Positions 54,604 to 64,000 of a stretch of DNA of 64,000 nucleotides are shown piece after piece (positions within the stretch are counted from its first letter, which is position 1; every line of letters begins with the position of its first letter). A program made the translations under genes and the position numbers. The notes beneath the pieces are model-generated. The model was given only the letters and a program-made list of their open reading frames with translations, was not told where the DNA came from and searched no databases. The DNA comes from Stachybotrys elegans (taxonomy: Eukaryota > Ascomycota > Sordariomycetes > Hypocreales > Stachybotryaceae), in assembly GCA_020746835.1 (NCBI GenBank), contig JAGPNK010000038.1, positions 87,395 through 151,394 of the forward strand. The letters are read 5' to 3'.

Positions 54604-56319
54604 ATGGCATTCATAACTGTGGATAGCAGCCGTCTGTACGCGCTCGCATTTAGTGGTCTTTTTATCATTTTGTTTGTCGTGGCCTTGTTCCATCCATTAT
54701 TCCTACGTTTCTCAAAGCCTGTTGCTGTCTTCATCAACAGGGCTCTTTTCTATACACCACTTCTTCATCGACATAGGTTCTTCGGTCCATGGACAACAGC
54801 TGAGTTCGTGGTTCAATCCGGCTACGTTATCGCAAATCTTGTATCAATTTCATTTAATGCATCCTCCGTCTCCATGGCTTCGCTTTGTGCAGGTAGACTG
54901 GCATTGTTTAACATGATACCCCTATTCCTGAGTCCTGATTTGGCCTTCCTCGCCGACAGTCTCGGGCTGCCTCTCAGGGTTTTTCGAAAGGTGCACTGCT
55001 CGTCAGGGGTCATGACGATGATGATGACTCTCGTACATGTTTGCCTAATGGCATTCCAGAAAAGAGCACAGGATCTCTACACGTTGTTGGCAGGTGCATT
55101 TTTACCCAATCGCCTAACCTATTTTACTCATTTATGTAGGGCGGACTTGCAATACTGCTTGCGGTAGTGCTATCAGCTCGACTTCTCCGCAAGATGCTCT
55201 ACGAAGGCTTTCTCCGAATTCATCAAGCACTAGCAATCTTTGCTGCTTCTTTGATATGTCGACATTTGCTGGCTGTTCCCGATTTTTCCTGGTTATATCT
55301 TTATGTCTATGCAAGTGTGGCCTGCTGTCTTAATATTTTCTATCTAGCACTCACGTTGTATCGAAACGTGGCCAGGGGGAAACCTTTTCCCCGTGCATCT
55401 CTCAAATCCCAGGGAGGAGGCACAACAATTATTGTGGACCTGCCACGACCAATCCATATCGACGCTGGGCAGTACGTGAATTTATGGATTTGGGCTCCCA
55501 AAATAAGCTTTTGGACATGTATGCAAAGCCACCCGTTTACGGTAGCTTCTTGGTCGCCTGATGGCCAGGTCAGGTTGGAGCTGTTTGCCAAGTCTCGCAG
55601 AGGCCTGACTTCAAAGATGACTGGTACTCCACAGACTGATACTTCAAACGTCCCTTGGTTGAAGTGTTTAGCCTTTTTTAGTGGCCCACACGGATCTCGA
55701 ATTGATATATCGGACTATAAGTCAGCAATTATGGTAGCAAGCGACTACGGTATTGTTGCAATGTTACCATTCCTCCAAAAGTTCGTTTATGGCTACAAAT
55801 TCTTCACCGGGCGCATTTGCCGGATCCATATAATATGGCACATAAAGACAAGTGGTCTCCCGGCCATACAACACATCCTTAATCAGTACCTAGGCGATGC
55901 TGAGCTGAGAAGTGTATGTTTATCTGGTTTCTAAAGCTATAACTGACATATTCTGTAGGTTCTACAATTATCGGTGTTCAAAGAGAGCGACACAAGGATG
56001 AACTGGGTTGGATCCCATGGGCGTTTGAGTGTCTTAAATGAGGCACCAAGAATCTCGGAAATCTTTCTGGAGGAGATAAATGGGGATTTTGTCACGCACT
56101 CTGACCAGGACGAGAGTTCCCAGCAGGTAGACAAGTTTATAGCAAATCCCGCTAAGCTTCTGGTACTCGGTAAGGCAATCCAGGCCCCGATATTTCCCTC
56201 CTCGCTGATATACCATAGTATCTGGTACCGGTGAGCTCCGAGACAGAGTGAGGAAGGAAGTCCGGAAGCATTTATACGAGGATATGGAACTGAGGGAATT
56301 GGATTACCAAATACAGTAA
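54604..56319 (+). CDS. Ferric reductase (FRE)-type transmembrane flavocytochrome
   Basis: FRE proteins pass electrons from NADPH via FAD and heme across the membrane to reduce iron. The frame starts MAFITVDSSRLYALAFSGLF with a membrane segment, then HRHRFFGPWTTAEFVVQSGYV, several further membrane helices with His-containing motifs (KVHCSSG, TLVHVCLM, RIHQALA, ICRHL), the FAD site HPFTVASWSPDG (about 55530), the NAD-site FSGPHG and ASDYGIVAMLPFLQKF, and the C-terminal VSGTGELRDRVRKEV. Exons: 54604-about 55093, 55140-55913, 55959-56169, 56219-56319. The last two joints are in phase; at the first, the natural donor (GTGCAT, 55094) and acceptor (55139) leave a one-base frame conflict, so the copy may carry a frameshift. 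Confidence 0.8.
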
Positions 56320-57096
56320 CAGCTGTGTCGTATAGTAAATACACTCAATAAACCTTGCCTACGAACTCTGCTGAGGATTGCCCCCGATCGCAATAACAGC
56401 GTATTGTGATACAGTAATTATAGCTTCTTAATGCGATGAAACACGCCGTACATTTAACGCAACCAACAAAGCATACGGCTACCAGCATAAAATACACAGT
56501 CACATAGGACTCAACCTTGCAATGTTGTCTACAAAACGCAGCCCCTCTTCTCCGTGCAGCTTGCATTTCAAACTGGGTCTCTATCCTGAGCTTCACTTCC
56601 AAGCCACATCTCTGTAATGGAATCTGGCGAGGGTGCCCTTGCCCTCGAAATGTGAATCACTTTGGGTTTACCTATTCGGCGGTACTGAATGGTAAAGGCA
56701 CTACGCGGATGTTCAATGGATTGGAAAACCCCCGGCCTTTCCTCCCCTTCCAGATTCTGATCAACACGTCGCATGTAATTCCAAAGAAAGCACATTGCAA
56801 CTGGCCATGCAGGTGTGTAAATGTATGTGTATTTCGCAGCCGGCATATATATTTGTACCCGATGGGTGGATCCTCGTACCTCCTTTTTGGCGCCGGAGCC
56901 TACCAAAGACCTGATTAAGAAGGCGGAATTGGCTGTAGTTCCCATTTGTCACAACACACACAACAGCCAAAACTGCATCCGAAAATTCCAAGGTCATGCC
57001 ACATCACGTGGCCCACACTTTATGTAAAGCGCCAACTGAGGGGATCTGTTTTCCAAAGACACAGGCTAATGTGTAGCGAGTAAATACTTCCCTGCA
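56320..57096. other. Intergenic stretch, no supported gene
   Basis: Open frames here (longest about 130 codons on either strand) overlap one another and show no recognisable domain. The 3' part holds the promoter of the GH12 gene. Confidence 0.45.
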
Positions 57097-57921
57097 ATGA
57101 GGACCTTTGCGATAATAATTCTTCTTGGCTTATCTTACGCGCAAGAACTCTGTGATCAGTTCAGCCACGAGACAAATGACGGCTATGAGTTTAATAACAA
57201 TGCTTGGGGCTTATACTCTGGTCACGGATCCCAGTGTACCTATATCGATGGCGCTGACTACAGTGGTGTAGCCTGGCGCAGCGCTTGGTCTTGGTCTAAC
57301 AGCCAGGACAGTGTTAAGGCATTCCCCTACTCTGGCCGCCAGCTTCCCATTAAGCGAATTGTGAACCAAATCTATAGCTTACCAAGCACAGCTTTATGGT
57401 CCTACACCGGGAGTAATATCCGTACTAATGTTGCCTACGATTTATTTACCTCGTCTAACATGGATCATCCTACAAGCAGTGGGGACTACGAGCTGATGAT
57501 CTGGTACGCCAACTTCCTCTACAGGAAACTGTCCCTAGGGTATCTCTCTGACTCCTAGTCCCAGGTTAGGAAGGATTGGGACCATTTGGCCAATTGGTCA
57601 ATCTGTTGGCTCTGTTATGGTTGAGGACATGCAATGGGACCTATGGGTTGGTTATAATGGCGATATGAAAGTATTCACCTTTGTTGCCCCTGAACAGCGG
57701 TACCACTATAGTGGAGATATCCTGCGGTACTTTGACTTCATCTCCAATACACAAGGCTTTCCAGCTGAAAGCCAGTATCTACTCAGTAAGTTAAACCCAT
57801 CCATTGCCTATTACTGAGTTATATCTAAGCCTCTATATTAGCCTTTCAATTTGGAAGCGAATGCTTCACCGGCGACGGAGCGCTCTTCACCTGCCACAAC
57901 TTCTGGGCCGAAGCTCACTAA
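57097..57921 (+). CDS. GH12 endoglucanase (secreted), 235 residues
   Basis: GH12 enzymes cut beta-1,4-glucan or xyloglucan. Three exons join in phase: 57097-57503, 57565-57785, 57842-57921 (introns 61 and 56 bp; CTGAC and CTAAG branch-like sites). Signal peptide MRTFAIIILLGLSYAQ, followed by LCDQFSHET with the first Cys of the conserved disulphide and SQCTYID with the second. Catalytic residues: Glu132 in YELMIW (nucleophile) and Glu216 in FGSECFTG (acid/base). Other landmarks: SWSNSQDSVK, WSYTGSNIRTNVAYDLF, WDLWVGYNGDMKVFTFVAP. The length matches single-domain GH12 enzymes. Apparently intact, no cellulose-binding module. Confidence 0.92.
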
Positions 57922-58864
57922 AGTTTTCTCTGGAATTATAACATTTATTTCAGATACTAAGATCTGTAGGAAGTCATTATAGCTAGATCATGCCGACTCG
58001 CTGTATATACCGTGCAAAGTGTATAAACTGGCTGTGAAGTCGGAGCTTTCATAGGTGAGGGCCTTAGAGACTTAGGAGTATATAAGTTAGCAGTACTCTA
58101 GATAATTCCCCCGCATAGCCGAAGCAGGTCATTTTCCAAGTTGAAATAGCCTTAAAGATGCATAGTGAGTGATGCTAGCTGGGGAGGTATATCTATGTCA
58201 TATTCATCGTGCTTAGACTAAACCATAGAATGCATTTCTTAGAATAACAGTCTTAGCAGCAAAGGGCTGCAGCATTGTTTCAGCAATATCACTATCAGTG
58301 AGCGAATAAAACTCGTGAATGGTTGGTTCACAAAGAACCGCATTTGTAAATCGAGATTGGAGAACCAGTATATTATATGGCCTTTGACGTATTGTTGGCT
58401 TGCTGGTCGCGGGCCTATAGCAAAAGGCAATATGTAATGGTATCCTTCTTTGAAGAGTGATTTCACTATTAACCGATGTTGCAGCAGCCATGAAGCCGGC
58501 GGCTGATAGAAGCGGTTGATAATGACTTAATATATATGCTAACCATTACTATAAAGCTAATAGAAGTACTAGAATTCGAGTAATGGTTCTTGCTGGCATA
58601 GATAGGTATATATATACATACGTCCGAGAGCCATAATAGAGAAAACAAGTGTAGAAGCACTATAAACCTACAATTCTAGCTACAGCGCCATAATCGGCTC
58701 TAACTAGAAGTTATGTTACCATCCCTATCCATGTTATCTATACTATACCATGAATTAAAGATCCTACCATCGTTACCGGTATATATCTAGGTAGTATAAA
58801 TATCAAGATACATAGTAGACAGTTATACTATAGGTATATTAATTCAAGCATTCTTATTCTTGAA
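57922..58864. other. Intergenic stretch with one small minus-strand frame (58213-58491)
   Basis: The 92-codon frame (MAAATSVNSEITLQRRIPLHI ... FYSLTDSDIAETML ... AFYGLV) looks protein-like but has no recognisable domain; it may be the start of a spliced or truncated gene. The rest is AT-rich and empty. Confidence 0.35.
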
Positions 58865-59182
58865 ATGGAAAGCTTTTTTATATATCGTAGCATGGATGAT
58901 ATCTATGCTGATACGTTATATAATCCAAGCTTGAATATTACTAGTAATAAGCCAACCTTGTCCAAGCAACAGTCACAGACTGTTTTCAGTAACCCAACTT
59001 TTACGCGAAGAATCCAAGAGGCACAGCTTCACGCGCTGCTTGCGCACACGCACTTTTACGGACAGAAGAAAAGCCCTTTTAAAATAGAAAGTCTGTTCCT
59101 GGAGACGACTAGGCAGTCAGAATGCCCAAGAACTGTATGCCCGAATGTCTTGAACGTAAAATCAACACCCGTCGGTTGGTAA
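58865..59182 (+). CDS. Hypothetical protein, 105 residues
   Basis: Open frame MESFFIYRSMDDIYADTLYN ... with a hydrophilic, Gln/Thr-rich body and a C-terminal CPRTVCPNVLN. No recognisable domain. It ends 30 bp before the left end of element C, so it could be the 5' part of a gene that the insertion separated from its remainder. Confidence 0.3.
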   Translation: MESFFIYRSMDDIYADTLYNPSLNITSNKPTLSKQQSQTVFSNPTFTRRIQEAQLHALLAHTHFYGQKKSPFKIESLFLETTRQSECPRTVCPNVLNVKSTPVGW

Positions 59183-59486
59183 TTGCTTAACTACATAGAC
59201 AAATTGCAGGTACAGTGAGATTCACCTTTAGCTTCCGTTTTTTAGCTTTATAAAGTTCTTTAGGGCAAGTCACTCTCTGGTCTAGTCACAGTGTGCAAAA
59301 TAGTGGGCCAAAGTACCAGGCTTAACAGGGGCCACTTTTGGTCCCCTGCGGCGATCTGTCACAATGACCAGGGCCAAAACTGGACCCCGTTTTACAGGTA
59401 TCCCCCCATCCCCCCTCTCCCCTCCCCCTTCCCCCCTCCAGTTCCTTCGTCCTCTCACCACCCCATGATCAGGCCAGTTCCTCAGT

Positions 59487-60472
59487 ATGGCTCCTCGACT
59501 TACTCGATCCCAGCATGACCAGATCCTGCACATGATAAAAGGAGCCTTCTCCAACAAAGCTATTCTTGATGTTATGCCTTGCACTGCCCGATCACTCCGT
59601 AAAATACGATCAACGTTCGCGCGATTCGGAACGACAACCGTGCCTAAGAACCGGACTGGTCCTGAGCCTAAGATCACCCCTACAATGGCCACTTTACTTT
59701 CCCATCAGCTGGCCAAGGAGCCTGACATGACCCAGCGTGAGATGATTCGTTTTATTAGAGAAGAGTTCGGCGAGGAGGTATCAGCTACCACGATATTCCG
59801 GGCCCTTAAAAAGCTCAACACAACATTAAAGGTAATGAGACGTGTAGCCCAGCAACAGGTCCCTGATCTACAACACTTTTATTACTACCGGCTTAAAATG
59901 ATGGGAAGCCGTTCATATCACTACATATTTATCGATGAGAGCGGCTTCGATAGACCAGGCATGTTTCGAAAGAAGGGATGGGCTCCAAAGGGGATCACTC
60001 CAGTGCAGAAGGCTCGGTTTGAGCGTGGGCCTAGAGTGCAGTTGATCGCAGCGTATACGCAGAGGGGCGTGAAGCTATCCCGCTTTTTCAGCGGATCAAT
60101 GGACAGGCCTTTGTTTGAAGATTTTATTGAACAGCTACTCTGTCACTGTGGTAGGTGGCCGGAGCCTGAAACTGTACTCATCATGGACAATGTTGGGTTT
60201 CACTATTCAGACAGAGTCAGGCAGATGTGTGCAGACGCCGGGGTGATGCAAAATTTCACTGCGCCCTACACACCAAGGACTGATCCAATTGAAGAATTCT
60301 TTGGAGAAGTCAAGACAGAAGTAAAGTCTCAGCGCAAAAATTACACGGGCTTATCCAGAGGGATTTTGAAGCCTACGTAAGATGCTGCGTTGAGGCAGTA
60401 GGCAGTCGACGTGAGAGTGCTGAAGGTCATTTTCGCAATGCTGGACTCTACGTTGAACAACCTCCAGAATAA
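59487..60472 (+). pseudogene. DD34E transposase (copy C), frameshifted near the C-terminus
   Basis: Almost identical to copy A over 290 residues, with both Asp (IFIDESGFD, IMDNVGFHYS) and Glu (PIEEFFGEVK) in place. A one-base loss in the G run at about 60345 (GGGG in A, GGG here) shifts the frame after NYTGL and ends the protein at 60380; the remaining ~30 C-terminal codons continue in another frame to 60472. The catalytic core is complete, so residual activity cannot be excluded. Confidence 0.9.
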
Positions 60473-60493
60473 CTGTTGTAAATTGCTAGATTT

Positions 60494-61690
60494 CTAGACA
60501 GATGAAACATTCTTCTTATTGACTTCGTCCACCCATTCAGTAATTTTCTTTCAAACTGGTCGGCAATGCCCGGCATGATTCCAGCAGCCTTGAGCATATC
60601 GATCCCAGCAGCCTTGTCATCGCAAAACCATTGAAGTTCATACCCACCTTCTATCGCAGCCTTACCAGCTGCCCGATAAGATGTTGCCATTCTAGATTAG
60701 CGACTGGTTGGCAAGCCAATCGCTATACAACCCGAGAGCCTCGTCGATCTTCATTGGCAAATTAAGCTTGGCCACGTTTACCCCGCATGCATGGCGTCTG
60801 TCAGGGCAATCTGGCGGGGCATTGTCATGACGACACTGGCCATAGCAGCGGTCCAGGGGATCCGACAACGATGCGCCAGCTTTGCGCTTTCTGCTAGCGC
60901 GCTGCATGTCTTCCTTCTCACGTGCTTTGACCATCTCGCGGATCCTATCTGGTACGTCGGCGTGTGATTTTAGCTCGACACCTTGTTCGGCGCAATCAAT
61001 CAGCTGCTCCAAAATTTTGTCATCCAGCTTATAGTGTCTATCCTCGTGAATCCAGCAGTAGAATCCGAAGTTTGTACACACGTTCTTGCTGTTGCAGTGA
61101 AAAAGACGATAGATATCCTGCCATACAGCACCCACTCCGGCTGTGTTTTGTTGGGCAACGAGTTTGTCTAGGGCGGCGGCGTGCTTCTTTGTAGCTCCAC
61201 GTCCGGCCTTCTTTGTCTCGGGTGCCTGCTGGCTCTCCTTGTAAATTAATAGGATTGTCACTCTGAGGCTGTCCTTTGGGTTACTCCAGGATCTCAGCTT
61301 GTTCTCGATGACCTGCCAATCAATGTCCAATTTGCGGAAGGGCTTTTCGAATTTAGGTTCACCGCGTTTAGAAGTAGACACAGTAATGACGGTGTCGTGA
61401 TGATCGTATTGGGGCTCGGGCACTCGTCTTGGGCTTTGCTCACGCTTTCGATTCCAATTGTCTTTCCAGTACGCACCAGGCGCAATGTTGACATGTTCTA
61501 TAGTGTCATCTGTAAGCTTCATCAATCTCCCTTTACGCAAACGCAGCATCCAGGTGATGGTGTAATGGAATGGAAACAGGTGACACTGTGGCTCGATGGA
61601 GTCGGCTGGGCTAGCGACAGGTGTGGTCAAGTCAAGCTCATAGTCATTATAAAAGTCAAAAAGGTGATCTTGAAAGCCAGTGTCGGACAT
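60494..61690 (-). pseudogene. Accessory gene (copy C), frameshifted before the C-terminal domain
   Basis: Reads from MSDTGFQDHLFDFYNDYEL (61690) and follows copy A through the N-terminal and central blocks (VWQDIYRLFHC, GFYCWIHEDRHYKL). A one-base loss at about 60700 (AGGTCG in A, AGTCG here) gives a stop at 60692; the SAM-like C-terminal block (AAGIMPGIADQF) continues in another frame with another lesion just after it. Truncated product lacks the conserved C-terminus. Confidence 0.85.
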
Positions 61691-62343
61691 GGTGTTTTGG
61701 GAGAGCAAAGGCGCGAAAAGGCCACAATTGGGAGAGGTGGAAAGGGAGGAGAGAGCGAGGACAGGAAAGCGAGGACAGAGGGGGGACAGAGAGAGCGAGA
61801 GCAAGAGGAGGGGGTGTGGGGGGTGGGCAGAAGGGAGAGGGCGTGTGACCTGTTGGAGCCATTTTTAGATGTCATCTTACCTACTCTGTAGCAATCGGAA
61901 CTTTTCGTTGGGTTTACTTGTGACAAAAAAGGGGATCCAGTGGAGTATTTATACTGCTAAAGCTAAAGATCGGGATGACACAGTGTGTATACTAGATGCA
62001 CTGTAGTGTAGTCATATTGTGACCTTAACTTAGAATCCACTTAGTCCAAAAACAGGGAAGCTAAACATGAATTTTACTGTACTGTATCTTTTTCTCTATT
62101 GTGTACGACTGCATTGGTTGCCAAGACACCTTACTGTATTGGCTCTTAATACTTCTTTCACTGGAACTGTATCCCTCTTTTTATCATTATACATACATAT
62201 ATTAGACTGTGATGATTAAGCCTTGCTTTTCATTCTATACGCTGTAAAATGACTTGATATTCCTATTGGCCGGTACTGGCATAGTAATTACCATAGTTTA
62301 CATAGCGCCTCAAGTTATACATGCAACAATACTTTATATACTA

Positions 62344-62760
62344 TTATGCATTTAACTTTCTCTTCTTTCTTGCTTCGCCCTCTATGGGCTGGGAATTCTC
62401 ATCCCGTTCTAGTTGAGCGCTTAGGTTCGATATGATCTGCTCCTTTTCCGCGTTGGCCTTAATAAGACTCTCCGTCTCTTCTCTAGCCATAAGTAGAAGA
62501 TACTCTTGCGATTCAATAACGCAATTCTTCTCCGCTATCTCTTTGACTTTCCCAGATAGAGTCTCCTTATGCTGATCGAGCTCCATTTCCAAAACTTGTT
62601 TATGGAAGAAAATCTCATCGAACTGATCGACATACTTGGAGATAATATTCAACAATTCCCGGTTCTGAGAATAGGATACCTCAAGCTGGCCTCGGATCTG
62701 ATGATAGTGCCACTTTAAATTATCTAAATTGTGAGAAGCCCCGTGATCTTCATCAAACAT
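62344..62760 (-). CDS. Coiled-coil protein, 138 residues
   Basis: From MFDEDHGASHNLDNLKWHYH the frame is almost wholly helical with heptad character (LEMELDQHKETLSGKVKEIAEK, EETESLIKANAEKEQIISNL) and ends in a basic RKKRKLNA, a possible nuclear localisation signal. No recognised family; could be one exon of a larger protein. It lies 265 bp right of element C. Confidence 0.45.
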   Translation of the reverse strand: MFDEDHGASHNLDNLKWHYHQIRGQLEVSYSQNRELLNIISKYVDQFDEIFFHKQVLEMELDQHKETLSGKVKEIAEKNCVIESQEYLLLMAREETESLIKANAEKEQIISNLSAQLERDENSQPIEGEARKKRKLNA

Positions 62761-64000
62761 CGAAGAATATTGGTTCCTAGAAGTACATGTTAATAAGAGG
62801 AATTTTTATCTTGGACATAACGTACATGATGATACGAAGGGTGTCATGCGAGGCATGTAAATAGAGTATAGAGTATGCAGGTTAACACATAGTCCAGCAT
62901 GTCTTCATTTAAGCCAGCCGCACCACCTGCTGGGAAGAGTAGAAAATGGATGAAATCGGCTTGGGACTCTGCGATCTCAGCAGCTGTAACTGGCTACTAG
63001 CAATAGTATATGCATGTATCAAGTTGCCTACGAGAAACACCGCTAATCCAAACGTGATTTTGCTTGTACATAACCAAGTCACTCGGCTACGGCCTTTTCA
63101 TATGCGTGTACCTGATGTGATGGTACAGCATATAGCTTCTGACCAATCATGGTAGCTATCAAATGTTTCTCATCCTCACGACCCAAGCGACAAATCTTTC
63201 TTCCAATTGTAGTCTTGACTGAACTGAATGATTTCCATTCCAGTGAGTCATATTGATTTCACTCGGCCGCTCGGCCAGTCGGCTATCCTGTACGGGCAGC
63301 CTGACGATGGCCTCGTTGTGTTTCTCTCCACTGTTTACGACTGCATTGGCTACCGGGGCACTGGGCACCACCCCTACTGTTCATTTGCCCTCTACCGCTT
63401 ATACCTCACTCTACCTCCCCGAAACGTCTGTCCTGCTTGGATAGGCCCTAGAGGGAGGGATAGGGATGTGGCTGGTTGATGGTTGCAGGCCAGGGTTCCC
63501 CTGGCCTCGGAGCGACGGAGAAATAGCAATGCTTTTCAGGAAAGGAGGTCGTTATCACGGAGTTAACGCTAAACTAGCTGGACTACTGAAATCCACTAAA
63601 CTAGCTAGATTGTTTAGTGGTTCAGTAGTGCATATGGCAAATGAGGTTGTCACGGGCCAACAGTTCCTCACCCCACCATGGTGCTCGATGCCGAGGGGCG
63701 GCATTTTCTCGTGGGTAGAGCGTAGGCCCATTACGGCATTCATTGCCGGGGGATACGACATCAGCTCAGGACCCAGAAGGACTAAATTAGTGAGGAAGAT
63801 ACCTTTTGGAGCCAACCAGTGGACACAGTAAAGAACCGAAAGACAACGGGGGAAGCACATAGCAAAAAGAAGTGTGGTGACTAGTGAATGCGTATTCTAT
63901 TTTCATACAACCCCTCCATCGACCTCGCCTCGCTTTCGGCTCACTTTCGGCTCGCTTTCGGCCGACGAACGGTACGTACATAACGAGAGGCCAGTCTGCT
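62761..64000. other. Right margin, no supported gene
   Basis: Several overlapping open frames up to about 120 codons (for example 63466-63831) show no domain. A short direct repeat (CTCGCTTTCGGCTCACTTTC-like 12-bp units, three times) lies at about 63925-63962. Confidence 0.4.

Larger units (their letters stand above)
59213..62079. mobile_element. Element C: decayed two-gene Tc1/mariner-type transposon (2867 bp)
   Basis: Same family as element A, in opposite orientation. TA on both sides (59211-59212, 62080-62081); ends CAGTGAGATTCACCTTTAGC on the left and CAGTAAAATTCATGTTTAGC read inward from the right. Both genes carry frameshifts, so it is probably non-autonomous but keeps both ends and could be mobilised by the transposase of A. 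Confidence 0.9.

Noticed and set aside
63466..63831. 121-codon plus-strand open frame near the right edge
   Set aside because: No domain, no intron or promoter support, and overlapping frames of similar length on the other strand.
1..64000. Search for a DUF3435 captain (tyrosine recombinase) of a Starship
   Set aside because: No open frame carries a recognisable recombinase core; the Starship idea is therefore kept only as a hypothesis.

Overview
The window looks like a gene-poor, transposon-rich accessory region of a filamentous ascomycete (Pezizomycotina). Support: introns of about 45-62 bp with GTRNGT-type donors and CTAAC-like branch points, HET, NACHT/STAND and Goodbye domain genes, a fungal DUF3723-type gene, and AT-rich tracts plus stop codons of the C:G-to-T:A kind left by repeat-induced point mutation (RIP). 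No rRNA, tRNA or CRISPR was seen.

Left part (1-18 kb): a broken HET-domain gene, a RIP-damaged STAND (NLR-like) pseudogene, an intact Goodbye-NACHT-TPR-like gene with a Cys-rich C-terminus and a divergently transcribed unknown neighbour, a RIP-type AT-rich island, and a Myb-like DNA-binding protein. Middle (18-31.6 kb): a long gene-free stretch, an orphan 546-residue protein, small genes (MADS-like, chromo-like, PRA1 family, a catalytic-domain-only Cdc25), a truncated transposon leader fused to a new small gene, and a GH64 beta-1,3-glucanase-like gene. Right part (31.7-62 kb): a train of TA-flanked Tc1/mariner-type elements. Three copies (A 31741-34609, B 39685-42603, C 59213-62079) each carry two convergent genes: a DD34E transposase and an accessory protein of unknown function. 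Two further TA-flanked, inverted-repeat-bounded units (H 34784-39615, I 47275-53045) carry no complete transposase; each holds one NACHT-WD40 NLR gene. Between and after them are a multi-pass membrane protein, an F-box-like gene, a foldback minisatellite, a DUF3723-type gene, a pseudokinase, a ferric-reductase-like gene and a GH12 endoglucanase.

How it fits together: the window concentrates self/non-self recognition genes (HET, four STAND/NLR loci of different architecture) inside mobile DNA. The two WD40-type NLR genes appear to have become cargo of Tc1/mariner-type inverted repeats related to those of the autonomous two-gene elements nearby. The co-occurrence of NLRs, DUF3723 and a ferric reductase recalls accessory genes of Starship giant transposons, but no captain recombinase is visible here, so that remains a hypothesis. 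A pair of LTRs with swapped target-site duplications inside unit I records a small inversion.
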